Below, one piece after another: positions 1 through 8,023 of a DNA stretch of 47,386 nucleotides (position 1 is its first letter; the number at the start of each line of letters is the position of its first letter). The position numbers and the translations under genes are program-made. Source of the stretch: CAYXAA01 sp964462985 (GTDB lineage Bacteria; Pseudomonadota; Alphaproteobacteria; Rhizobiales; Stappiaceae); NCBI GenBank assembly GCA_964462985.1, contig CAYXAA010000035.1, positions 1 through 47,386 on the forward strand, in the 5' to 3' direction. The notes under the pieces are model-generated. The model was not told where the DNA came from and searched no databases. It saw only the letters and a list, made by a program, of their open reading frames with translations.

Positions 1-1957
1 AGCCGGGAGGCGCGCCAATCAGCCGGGCGACCGAGTGCTTCTCCATGAATTCCGACATGTCGATCCTAACCATCGCCTGCTCGTCATCGAACAGGAAGGC
101 CGCAAGCGCCTTGGTAAGTTCCGTCTTGCCGACGCCGGTCGGGCCGAGGAACATGAATGAGCCGATCGGACGATTGGGATCCTGCAGGCCGGCGCGGGCC
201 CGTCGCACGGCGCTCGCCACCGCATGCACGGCCTCCTGCTGTCCGACCACCCGACGCGCCAGCTCGTCTTCCATTCTGAGCAGCTTGTCGCGCTCGCCCT
301 CGAGCATCTTGTCCACGGGAATTCCGGTCCAACGCGACACCACGTGCGCTATGTGATCGGTGGTCACCGCCTCCTCAACCATCGCTTCGACATCGCCGGC
401 GGCCTCGACCTCCGCAAGCTTGCGCTCCAGGTCAGGAATGACGCCATAGGCAAGTTCGCCGGCGCGCGCGAGGTCGCCACGGCGCTGCGACTTCTCAAGG
501 TCGATACGGGCCTGGTCGAGCTGCTCCTTCAGCTTTTGCGCCGAGTTGAGCTTCTCCTTCTCTCCCTGCCAGCGGCTGGTCAGTGCAGCCGATTCCTGCT
601 CAAGCTCAGAGAGCTCGCGCTCCAGCTTTTCCAGCCGCTCCTTCGACGCTTGGTCCGTTTCCTTCTTCAGCGCCTCGCGCTCGATCTTGAGCTGGATGAT
701 GCGCCGATCGAGTTCGTCGAGTGCCTCGGGCTTGGAATCGACCTGCATCCGCAGCCGACTTGCCGCCTCGTCGACGAGGTCGATCGCCTTGTCCGGAAGG
801 AACCGGTCGGTGATGTAGCGGTTCGACAAGGTCGCGGCGGCGACGATCGCCGAATCAGTGATGCGAACGCCGTGATGCAGCTCGTATTTCTCCTTGATGC
901 CGCGCAGGATGGAGATCGTATCCTCAACAGTCGGCTCATCGACGAACACCGGCTGGAACCGCCGCGCAAGCGCCGCGTCCTTTTCCACATGCTTGCGGTA
1001 TTCATCGAGCGTGGTGGCCCCGACGCAGTGCAGTTCTCCGCGGGCGAGCGCTGGCTTCAGGAGGTTCGAGGCGTCCATCGCGCCTTCGGCCTTGCCGGCA
1101 CCCACCAGCGTGTGCATTTCGTCGATGAACAGCACAACGCCCCCGGCCGCCGCCTGAACCTCCGACAGCACGGCCTTGAGTCGCTCCTCGAACTCACCGC
1201 GGTACTTCGCCCCGGCGATCAGGGCGCCCATGTCGAGGGCGAGCAACCGCTTGTCGCGCAGGGATTCGGGCACGTCGCCATTGACGATTCGGAGCGCCAG
1301 GCCCTCGGCAATCGCGGTCTTGCCGACGCCGGGTTCGCCGATCAGCACCGGGTTGTTCTTGGTACGGCGCGACAGCACCTGGATTGTGCGCCTGATCTCG
1401 TCATCACGGCCGATCACCGGGTCGAGCTTCCCATCGCGGGCGTCCTGAGTCAGGTCGCGCGCGTACTTCTTCAGGGCATCATATTGATTTTCGGCCGACT
1501 GGCTGTCCGCGGTGCGACCTTGCCGCAGCTGATTGATGGCGCTGTTCAGGCTGTTGGCCGTCACGCCAGCCTTGGCCAAGGCCTTGCCAGCCTCCGTCTC
1601 CTTGGCCAGCGCAATAGCAAGCAACAGGCGCTCGACCGTGACATAGGAATCCCCAGCCTTCTCGGCGAGTTGCTCAGCCTGGGCGAACAGTTGCGCCAGT
1701 GCCGGCGACAGGTAGAGCTGCGCTCCTGCGCCCGACACCTTGGGCAGCTTCGCCAGCGCCTGCTCATTAAGCTGCGCGGCTTCTTTTGGCCGACCGCCCG
1801 CCCGCTCGATCAGTCCGGCCGCCATGCCGTCGCTGTCATCGAGCAGAACCTTCAGCAGATGTTCCGGTACAAAATTCTGGTGTCCCTGGCCCAGGGCATA
1901 GGTTTGGGCGGCCTGCACGAAGCCCCGCGCCCGCTCGGTGTACTTCTCGAAATTCAT
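1..1957 (-). CDS. clpB: ATP-dependent chaperone ClpB (3' end beyond window)
   Basis: ClpB is the hexameric AAA+ disaggregase that works with DnaK to pull proteins out of aggregates in the cytoplasm. About 652 N-terminal residues are visible. In order: the N-domain (MNFEKYTERAR...), the first AAA+ module with Walker A GEPGVGKT near residue 205 and Walker B VVLFIDEMHT, the charged coiled-coil M-domain at about 410-520 (rich in E, K and R) that separates ClpB from ClpA/ClpC, then the second AAA+ module with GPTGVGKTELTK. The reading is cut off by the left edge shortly after DMSEFMEKHSV, so roughly a quarter of a typical 860-residue protein is missing. Two ATGs lie in tandem (1960 and 1957). The Shine-Dalgarno GAGGAGG at 1964-1970 is 6 bases from the second, so I chose 1957. 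No frameshift is seen. Confidence 0.97.
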   Translation of the reverse strand, partial: MNFEKYTERARGFVQAAQTYALGQGHQNFVPEHLLKVLLDDSDGMAAGLIERAGGRPKEAAQLNEQALAKLPKVSGAGAQLYLSPALAQLFAQAEQLAEKAGDSYVTVERLLLAIALAKETEAGKALAKAGVTANSLNSAINQLRQGRTADSQSAENQYDALKKYARDLTQDARDGKLDPVIGRDDEIRRTIQVLSRRTKNNPVLIGEPGVGKTAIAEGLALRIVNGDVPESLRDKRLLALDMGALIAGAKYRGEFEERLKAVLSEVQAAAGGVVLFIDEMHTLVGAGKAEGAMDASNLLKPALARGELHCVGATTLDEYRKHVEKDAALARRFQPVFVDEPTVEDTISILRGIKEKYELHHGVRITDSAIVAAATLSNRYITDRFLPDKAIDLVDEAASRLRMQVDSKPEALDELDRRIIQLKIEREALKKETDQASKERLEKLERELSELEQESAALTSRWQGEKEKLNSAQKLKEQLDQARIDLEKSQRRGDLARAGELAYGVIPDLERKLAEVEAAGDVEAMVEEAVTTDHIAHVVSRWTGIPVDKMLEGERDKLLRMEDELARRVVGQQEAVHAVASAVRRARAGLQDPNRPIGSFMFLGPTGVGKTELTKALAAFLFDDEQAMVRIDMSEFMEKHSVARLIGAPPG

Positions 1958-2160
1958 CATCAACCTCCTCGCGGCCGGGCTTCCCGAAGCAAAGCCGGCC
2001 TGTCGGATTGCGCGCCCCCAGGGCCAGATCTCCCCCGCGGTCCAACGCGGGCGGAGTGCTCCGTTCCCTGACAGGCGATCAGTACAGCCACACGCCGACT
2101 CCGACCCGTGGCGATACGACCCCGTGGCACACGCACGACCGCAGTCCGGTCGCACGTTGG

Positions 2161-2188
2161 ATATAGTGTTGCATATCGACAACAAAAG
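2161..2188 (-). promoter_or_regulatory. Candidate heat-shock-type promoter of clpB
   Basis: On the minus strand CTTTTG (2183-2188) is followed after 16 bases by CTATAT (2161-2166). This loosely resembles the alphaproteobacterial RpoH pattern (CTTG-type -35, C-TAT-T-type -10). Heat-shock control of clpB is known in general; assigning it to this site is inference from a weak match. Confidence 0.3.
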
Positions 2189-2280
2189 GGGTTGATCTGG
2201 CGCAATTTGAACGCTTGAGCCTCGTGTACCGAAACACCCGGTGCGCGGAAGATCCGCGGCCTTAGGCACCGGGCTCGGGC

Positions 2281-2315
2281 AAAACGCAAACGCCCCGGAC
2301 GTGTCGTCCGGGGCG
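2281..2315 (-). terminator. Rho-independent terminator downstream of DUF4167
   Basis: A perfect 10-base-pair stem (CGCCCCGGAC at 2291-2300 with GTCCGGGGCG at 2306-2315) closes a 5-base loop. On the minus strand it is followed by TTTGCGTTTT, a broken T-run. It lies about 80 bases beyond the DUF4167 stop codon and separates that gene from clpB. Confidence 0.75.
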
Positions 2316-2392
2316 TGCAAGAGATGGACCGCAAGCGGGTTCAGAGGGCCGGAAAGCGGAACAAGCAACGAGACGTCAACGTCCGAAATGCC

Positions 2393-3208
2393 TCAGGCTT
2401 CCGTGGTCGCCGCCTCCGAATCGCTCTTGTCGGCCTTGGCGGAGCGGCTGCGCGCCGTTCGACGGGCCCTCGGCTTCTTTTCCGGCTCCGCGGCCGCCTG
2501 ATCCGGCTCACTGGCAACGGTCTCAGGGGGGGCCTCGCGCGGCTCCGGTTCTGACTCCGAGGCGTGAGACCGGCTCATCAACGACGACGGCAATTGATCG
2601 GCATCGGCGCGACCGTTACCGTCCTTCTGCACGGCATCACCACCCTGATCTGCAGAGGCCTCATGTCGCTCGCGACGTGCGCCACGGCCGCGAGCGCCTC
2701 GGCTGCGCCGCCGCGACTTGCCTTCCTCGCCAGAGCCGTCATCGTCGCTGCGGCCATTGTCCTCGGCTTCGACCTGGCCGCTGCCGTTGATGATCTCTTT
2801 GGTGTTGATGCCCGGCATGCGATCAATGAACGGCTGGGGCGCATCCAGCGGCATGGTCGGCTGCAGCGGGGCCGCCACCTGGCGTTCCCGGCGATCATCG
2901 ATCAGATCGACGTCATCGTCATCGCTGTCGTCGTTGCGCGGCAACATGACCGGCTGCTGCAACTGCGCCTGCGCGGCGGCCACGATCCGAAGATAGTGCT
3001 CGGCGTGCTGATAGTAGTTTTCCGACATCACCCGGTCGCCGGCAGCCTGGGCATCTCGCGCCAGTTGCTGATATTTTTCAGCGATATGGAGGGCGGTTCC
3101 CCGGATTTTCACGTCCGGCCCGTTGGACTCGTAGGTCCTTGTCAGCGGGTTCGGCCCCTTACGACCGCGCCCACGCATACGTTTGTTGTTCTGATTTCCT
3201 GGTCTCAT
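2393..3208 (-). CDS. DUF4167 family protein of unknown function
   Basis: A 271-residue protein of a family common in alphaproteobacteria and of unknown function. The N-terminal 85 residues hold the conserved part: a basic start (MRPGNQNNKRMRGRGRKGPN), then YESNGPDVKIRGTA and a helical AEKYQQLARDAQAAGDRV...YYQHAEHYLRI segment. The rest is low-complexity: Asp-rich (DDSDDDDVDLIDD), then Arg/Gly-rich (SRRRSRGARGRGARRER), then an acidic and Ala/Glu-rich part and a basic tail. The Arg-rich, disordered layout suggests nucleic-acid binding, which is inference only. An upstream in-frame GTG exists at 3226, but the ATG at 3208 gives the family's usual MRPG start. The order prfA-prmC-DUF4167-clpB is widely conserved in the class. 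The leader is structured (see the hairpin entry). Confidence 0.85.
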   Translation of the reverse strand: MRPGNQNNKRMRGRGRKGPNPLTRTYESNGPDVKIRGTALHIAEKYQQLARDAQAAGDRVMSENYYQHAEHYLRIVAAAQAQLQQPVMLPRNDDSDDDDVDLIDDRRERQVAAPLQPTMPLDAPQPFIDRMPGINTKEIINGSGQVEAEDNGRSDDDGSGEEGKSRRRSRGARGRGARRERHEASADQGGDAVQKDGNGRADADQLPSSLMSRSHASESEPEPREAPPETVASEPDQAAAEPEKKPRARRTARSRSAKADKSDSEAATTEA

Positions 3209-3211
3209 TCT

Positions 3212-3251
3212 GCCGTTATCTCTCACGAACGGCGATCGGCACGCGCCGATC
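3212..3251 (-). promoter_or_regulatory. Two adjacent hairpins in the DUF4167 leader
   Basis: Two inverted repeats lie back to back just before the ATG at 3208. GATCGGC (3234-3240) pairs with GCCGATC (3245-3251) around a 4-base loop. GCCGTT (3212-3217) pairs with AACGGC (3228-3233) around a 10-base loop. The second loop contains the only purine-rich Shine-Dalgarno-like run (GAGAG in the mRNA, 3220-3224), so the structure could limit or present the ribosome site. Function is inferred from layout alone. Confidence 0.45.
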
Positions 3252-3560
3252 CAACAAGCGATCCCCGATCACGGGAACCGGCTGCACAAAGTGAACCGAA
3301 ACGTTGTCCTGTCGGACGGCCCATTCGACAAAACGCATGGACGCATCACTGGACGGCGGGCGCCAGGAACTTCGTCCGAACTTTGCAACAGACCTTTGCC
3401 GAAAACGCCTGTGTCTGGATCAGCGCCCGAAGTCTCGCCCGACAGGCGTTCTCCCTGTCGACGATCGCTCAGCAAACGATGACGATCGGCTCTGATTTCG
3501 CCCAGCGGCGGTGCGCTTCGCAGCTATTCCCGAACGCCCCTACCGGGTCTCGACGCACAG

Positions 3561-3589
3561 AACCTAGCCGGTTCCGCCTCGATTTCCAA
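3561..3589 (-). promoter_or_regulatory. Candidate sigma-70-type promoter for DUF4167
   Basis: On the minus strand TTGGAA (3584-3589), 17 bases, then TAGGTT (3561-3566). The -10 element sits inside a short inverted repeat GAACC-5-GGTTC (3560-3574). It lies between the prmC stop and the DUF4167 start, so DUF4167 could be transcribed independently of prmC. Confidence 0.35.
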
Positions 3590-3621
3590 GCATCTTTTTT
3601 GCAGAAAGTCACGAGGGTGCG

Positions 3622-4503
3622 TCACAGAGGCCTCATTGCGGCTGCAACTCGATCGCGCCCTCCAATATCCTGAAAAATAGTTACATTTTCGAAGCCTGCC
3701 AGAGCGAGCAACTGCGACACGTTGTCGCCCTGATCGGCACCGATCTCCACCAGAAGCGCGCCTCCACACCGAAGACGCTGCCACGACTCGCCGATAAGAG
3801 CACGGAAGGCGTCCAGCCCGTCAGGGCCGCCATCAAGTGCGGCCATCGGATCGAAGCTTTTGACCTCCACATCGAGCGTTGCGACTGTCGCGCTCGGGAT
3901 ATACGGGGGGTTGGACACGATGAAATCCAGTCCCTCTGCCAGGGCACCGGTAAAATCGCCGCGACATGGCAACATTCTCATATCGACGCCGTGACGCCGG
4001 GCGTTGCTTACGGCCGTGAACAGCGCACCTTCAGAGACGTCAACCGCCACGGCCGTCGCCCGAGGCAGCTCCGACAGCAGCGCGACGGCAATCGCACCGC
4101 TCCCCGTACCGAGATCGGCGAAGCACCAGGCATGATCGCGACCGCCGTTTGCCTCACACCAGGCAATCGCCTTCTCAACCAAGGTTTCGGTGTCGGGCCG
4201 CGGCTCCAGTGTCTCGGACGACAGTACGAAGGACAGCCCCCAGAACTCGCGCTCACCGATGATCCGCCCGACCGGCGCTCCGGCCAGCCGCTTCAGGAGA
4301 AACGCCTCAGCCCGCCCCCATTCCTCCCGTGTGACAGCCCGCTCAGGCCGAAGCAAGACATCCTCGCTCGCGACCCCGGCGGCGGCTGCGGCAAGGACTC
4401 GTGCGTCAAGGTCGGGCGTCCCCCCTCGGGCGGCGCGTAGCCGGTCGCGCAGCCGTCGATACAGCCCTCCGAGATCCGCCGGCGCGGCATCGGTCGGGTT
4501 CAA
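3622..4503 (-). CDS. prmC: Peptide chain release factor N5-glutamine methyltransferase
   Basis: PrmC (HemK) methylates the glutamine of the GGQ motif in release factors, using S-adenosylmethionine, and so raises termination efficiency. The 293-residue product has a helical N-terminal domain with the family segment GRIIGEREFWGLSF, then a Rossmann methyltransferase domain with LGTGSGAIAVAL (about 131-142) and the substrate-binding NPPY at 198-201. The start is TTG at 4503, one base after the prfA stop, with GAGGGG 7 bases upstream. No in-frame ATG lies near the N-terminus. prfA, encoding the substrate protein, is directly upstream and surely co-transcribed. The pair is a standard bacterial arrangement. 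Confidence 0.95.
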   Translation of the reverse strand: MNPTDAAPADLGGLYRRLRDRLRAARGGTPDLDARVLAAAAAGVASEDVLLRPERAVTREEWGRAEAFLLKRLAGAPVGRIIGEREFWGLSFVLSSETLEPRPDTETLVEKAIAWCEANGGRDHAWCFADLGTGSGAIAVALLSELPRATAVAVDVSEGALFTAVSNARRHGVDMRMLPCRGDFTGALAEGLDFIVSNPPYIPSATVATLDVEVKSFDPMAALDGGPDGLDAFRALIGESWQRLRCGGALLVEIGADQGDNVSQLLALAGFENVTIFQDIGGRDRVAAAMRPL

Positions 4504-4504
4504 G

Positions 4505-5578
4505 TCAAAGCCCCTCTTCGGCGAGAAGCTTCGTCTGATGATCGAGAGCCAGTGCGTCGACCACCTCGTCGAGCGCTTCGCCCGCCATCATTTGATCGAG
4601 CTTGTAAAGCGTCAGCCCGATTCTGTGATCGGTCACCCGACCCTGCGGAAAATTGTAGGTCCTGATACGTTCTGATCGATCGCCGGTTCCGACCTGAAGG
4701 CGGCGTGCTTCCGTTCTCTCGGCGGCAGCGCGCTCACGTTCGGCCTCATAGAGCTTTGCGCGCAGCAGCTGCATGGCCTTGGCGCGATTCTTGTGCTGCG
4801 AACGCTCATCCTGGACGGCAACCACGATGCCGGTAGGAAGATGGGTGATGCGTACTGCGGAATCCGTGGTGTTGACGTGCTGTCCGCCGGCGCCCGAGGC
4901 CCGGAACGTATCCACCCGGAGGTCGGCTTCGTTCACGTCGATATCCAAGTCCTCGGCCTGTGGCAACACCGCGACCGTGGCTGCTGACGTATGGATACGC
5001 CCTCCCGATTCGGTTTCGGGCACGCGCTGCACCCGGTGCACGCCGGATTCAAACTTCAGTCGGGCGAAGACATCGCGACCGGTCACGGAAGCAATGACTT
5101 CCTTGTAGCCGCCGACTTCGCCCTCGCTTGCCGACAGGATTTCGATCTTCCATCCTTTCAGGTCGGCATAGCGCTGATACATGCGAAACAAGTCGCCGGC
5201 AAACAATGCCGCTTCGTCCCCTCCTGTTCCGGCCCGTACCTCCAGAATGGCATCGTGACTGTCGGCGCGGTCCTTGGGCAGGAGGCCGAACCTGACCTCC
5301 TGGGCCAGTCTCTCGACCTTCGCGGCAAGCTCATCCCGCTCGGCCTCCGCCAACTCGACCATATCGGCTTCGATTGTCGGATCGGCAATCATTGCGTCGA
5401 TGCCGGCAAGATCGGCCTCCGCCTGCTTAAGCGCCTTGATCTTGGCGACCAGCGGCTCGAGATCGGCATAGTCGCGCGACAGCCGCACGTAGGCCTCGGG
5501 ATCAGGCCCCTGAGTAAGGCGATGTTCGATTTCCGCAAACCGCGTCAGCAGACCTTCAAGTCTGTCCGCCGAGATCAT
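4505..5578 (-). CDS. prfA: Peptide chain release factor 1
   Basis: RF1 recognises UAA and UAG stop codons in the ribosomal A site and triggers peptide release. The 357-residue protein (numbering below counts from the TTG one codon upstream) shows the PxT codon-recognition tripeptide as PET at 188-190 within RVPETESGGRIHT, and the catalytic GGQ at 232-234 within SGAGGQHVNTTDSAVR. These mark RF1 rather than RF2, which carries SPF in place of PxT. The ATG at 5578 is preceded in frame by TTG at 5581. The AAGGAG run is 10 bases from ATG and 7 from TTG, so a one-residue longer product is possible. prmC follows with a one-base gap. Confidence 0.97.
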   Translation of the reverse strand: MISADRLEGLLTRFAEIEHRLTQGPDPEAYVRLSRDYADLEPLVAKIKALKQAEADLAGIDAMIADPTIEADMVELAEAERDELAAKVERLAQEVRFGLLPKDRADSHDAILEVRAGTGGDEAALFAGDLFRMYQRYADLKGWKIEILSASEGEVGGYKEVIASVTGRDVFARLKFESGVHRVQRVPETESGGRIHTSAATVAVLPQAEDLDIDVNEADLRVDTFRASGAGGQHVNTTDSAVRITHLPTGIVVAVQDERSQHKNRAKAMQLLRAKLYEAERERAAAERTEARRLQVGTGDRSERIRTYNFPQGRVTDHRIGLTLYKLDQMMAGEALDEVVDALALDHQTKLLAEEGL

Positions 5579-5678
5579 CAACCACGTGCTCCTTCCAAGA
5601 TAAGGCAGGCCGCAACCGCCACCGCACGCCCTCTCGACGGACCCGTAAATGACGGGCTACCGCCGCGTGCGCTCTCCG

Positions 5679-7946
5679 CTACAGGGGAATATCGTGCTCC
5701 GCCGCGAAGCTCCGCAAGACCGGACGCAAGGATTCCACTTCGCTACCGGCTTCAAGCAGCGGAAGTATCGCTTTCGTGAGCGAAGCGGTATCGAGCGCGC
5801 GCACCATGGCCTTGATCGGACCAAGTGCAGAGGCGGACATCGACAGGTCGCGATAGCCGAGTGCGATGAGCGCCATCGCTTCAAGCGGCCGTCCGGCGAT
5901 CTCGCCACACAAGGTCACGGGGATGCCGGATGTCGAGGCCTTGTCGACAATCAGTCGCAGTGCACGCATGAAGCCGAGGCAAAGCGGATCGAACCGGTCA
6001 GCGACCCGTGTGTTGCCGCGGTCCACCGCACAGAAGAACTGGAAAAGGTCGTTCGATCCGACAGATACGAAATCGACGAAACGAAACAGTTCGTCGAGTT
6101 GGAACAGAAGGGATGGTACCTCGATCATCACGCCGATCTGAAGGCGTTCGGGCGTGCGGTAGCCGTGGCGAATCAGGTGTCTCAGCTCGCGGTCGACCAG
6201 ATCCTTCGCGGCGATGACTTCAGATACATCGGCGACCATCGGAAACATCAGCTTGAGATCGCGCCCGGCCGCCGCGTGCAGAAGCGCCCGGAGCTGGAGG
6301 CGCAGGATTGCGGGGCGGTCGAGGCCGAAGCGGATCGCCCGCCAGCCCATCGCCGGGTTCTCTTCCTGAATGGCCCGCAGGTAGGGCAGCACCTTGTCGC
6401 CGCCTATGTCGAGCGTGCGAAAGGTTACCGGCCGTCCCGCGGAGGCTTCGATGACCTTCTCGTAAAGCGCCTTCTGCTCCCTCATCCGCGGAAAGGACGA
6501 GGCGACCATGAATTGCAGTTCCGTGCGAAACAGGCCTACGCCATGCGCACCCGACTCTGCCACTGCAGGAAGGTCGACCAGAAGGCCGGCATTGAGCTGC
6601 AGGGCGATCTCGACCCCGTCCCGCGTCACCGACGGCTTGTTGCGCAGCCTGCGATACTGTGCCTGGCGCCTGGCGCGGAACCGCACCTTCTCGGCGTAAG
6701 CGTGCTCGACGTCCGCCGGCGGCCGCAGGTGGACCTGGCCGTTCTCACCGTCGATGATGATGGCATCGCCGGACTCGGCGAGACTGACGATGTCTTGGAC
6801 TTGACCGACTGTCCCGATACCGAGCGCCCGCGCGACAATGGTCACGTGGCTGGTTGGTCCTCCCTCCTCCAGCACGAGGCCGCGGATGCGCTCGCGGCCG
6901 TAATCGAGCAGTTCGGCGGCGCCCATGTTCCGCGCAACGATGATGGCATCCTGCGGGAGCCCTTCCGTGATCGGCCCCTGCTGGCGCCCCATCAACACCC
7001 GGATCAGGCGATGGGCAAGGTCGTCGAGATCGTGCAACCGGTCGCGCAGATAGGGGTCGGTTTGGCGCATCATTCGCGCCCTTGTATCCGACTGCACCTT
7101 TTCGACTGCCGCTTCCGCCGTCAGACCATTGCGGATCGCTTCCTCGATCTTGTGAATCCAGCCGCGGTCGTAAGCGAACATACGGTAGGCTTCGAGAACC
7201 TCGCGATGCTCGCCATCTCGGGCCACGTCCCCGCTCGCCAGCAGATCGTCGAGCGAAAGCCTGAGCCCGTTGATGGCACGGCCGAGCCGTTCCATCTCCT
7301 TCTGCGTATCCTCGGCGATCAGGTTGGTGACGACCACCCTCGGCTCGTGCAGGACGACGTGCCCAAGACCGACCCCATCCGCCAGAGCCACGCCCTTGAG
7401 ATGCACCGGCCGGCTGAGATCGAGTTTCGTACCCTGCTGCGAGATCGACTCAAGTTCGCCTGCGGCCACCATCTCCGCAATGACCATCGCGGTGGTCTGG
7501 AGTGCCTCGACCTCGTCCTCGAAATAGGTGCGGTGCGACTTGTTCTGGACAACGAGCACGCCGAGCGTGCGGCCGGCGCGCAGGATCGGCACGCCGAGGA
7601 ACGAATTGTAGACCTCCTCGCCCGTTTCCGGTCGGTAGGCGAAAGCGGGATGCGCCTGTGCGTTCGGCAGATTGAGCGGCCGCGCGTCGGCAGCGATCAG
7701 ACCGACAAGGCCTTCGCCGACGCGCAGGATCGTCTTGTGGACCGCGTCGCGATTAAGGCCCTCTGTTGCGTAAAGCTCCAGCACGCCGTCGGCGCGCAGG
7801 ACATAGACCGAGCAAACCTCGGCAACCACGTTCGCCGCGATCAGGACGACGATTTTGTCGAGCCGTTCCTGCGCGTTGATCGGCTCCGCCATGACCTCGC
7901 GGAGGCGACGCAACAGCACGCGCGGTCCGGCGAGACTGCTCCGCAT
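5679..7946 (-). CDS. ptsP: Nitrogen-PTS enzyme I, PEP-protein phosphotransferase with GAF domain
   Basis: EI-Ntr takes phosphate from phosphoenolpyruvate and passes it to NPr, starting the regulatory nitrogen phosphotransferase relay rather than sugar transport. The 755-residue protein has an N-terminal GAF domain (about 20-165), which in this family senses glutamine. The EI N-terminal domain follows, with the phosphorylated His367 in GGPTSHVTI, then the PEP-binding barrel with GLFRTELQFM, VSVGSNDLFQF and catalytic Cys680 in VTLCGEIAG. Length and motifs match intact family members. The ATG at 7946 has AAAGGAAG 9 bases upstream. lysC lies 77 bases upstream in the same direction, an adjacency often seen in this class. 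Neither NPr nor EIIA-Ntr is encoded in the window. Confidence 0.96.
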   Translation of the reverse strand: MRSSLAGPRVLLRRLREVMAEPINAQERLDKIVVLIAANVVAEVCSVYVLRADGVLELYATEGLNRDAVHKTILRVGEGLVGLIAADARPLNLPNAQAHPAFAYRPETGEEVYNSFLGVPILRAGRTLGVLVVQNKSHRTYFEDEVEALQTTAMVIAEMVAAGELESISQQGTKLDLSRPVHLKGVALADGVGLGHVVLHEPRVVVTNLIAEDTQKEMERLGRAINGLRLSLDDLLASGDVARDGEHREVLEAYRMFAYDRGWIHKIEEAIRNGLTAEAAVEKVQSDTRARMMRQTDPYLRDRLHDLDDLAHRLIRVLMGRQQGPITEGLPQDAIIVARNMGAAELLDYGRERIRGLVLEEGGPTSHVTIVARALGIGTVGQVQDIVSLAESGDAIIIDGENGQVHLRPPADVEHAYAEKVRFRARRQAQYRRLRNKPSVTRDGVEIALQLNAGLLVDLPAVAESGAHGVGLFRTELQFMVASSFPRMREQKALYEKVIEASAGRPVTFRTLDIGGDKVLPYLRAIQEENPAMGWRAIRFGLDRPAILRLQLRALLHAAAGRDLKLMFPMVADVSEVIAAKDLVDRELRHLIRHGYRTPERLQIGVMIEVPSLLFQLDELFRFVDFVSVGSNDLFQFFCAVDRGNTRVADRFDPLCLGFMRALRLIVDKASTSGIPVTLCGEIAGRPLEAMALIALGYRDLSMSASALGPIKAMVRALDTASLTKAILPLLEAGSEVESLRPVLRSFAAEHDIPL

Positions 7947-7963
7947 CTTAGGTCACTTCCTTT

Positions 7964-8000
7964 CCGGACGAGCGGCCGACCCCGGAACGGGTCGGTCCGG
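7964..8000 (-). other. Hairpin in the lysC-ptsP gap
   Basis: CCGACCC (7976-7982) pairs with GGGTCGG (7989-7995) around a 6-base loop. Outer arms CCGGA (7964-7968) and TCCGG (7996-8000) extend it with a 7-base bulge. There is no T-run, so it is more likely a processing or partial-termination element, or chance, than a full terminator. Confidence 0.3.
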
Positions 8001-8023
8001 GCGCGCTGCCGCTCTGCCCGGAC

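Larger units (their letters stand above)
1958..2392. other. Intergenic stretch between clpB and DUF4167
   Basis: This 435-base gap holds the long clpB leader, a possible RpoH-type promoter (2161-2188) and the terminator hairpin of the DUF4167 gene (2291-2315). I see no further reading frame worth calling. Frames that cross it are extensions of antisense frames over clpB. Confidence 0.6.
3209..3621. other. Intergenic stretch between DUF4167 and prmC
   Basis: This 413-base gap contains the two DUF4167 leader hairpins near its left end and the candidate promoter near its right end. No convincing coding frame is present. No clear terminator follows prmC. Confidence 0.6.

Noticed and set aside
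224..2071. 615-residue open frame on the + strand opposite clpB
   Set aside because: It lies wholly antisense to a clear clpB, has no family character, and long antisense frames are usual in GC-rich DNA.
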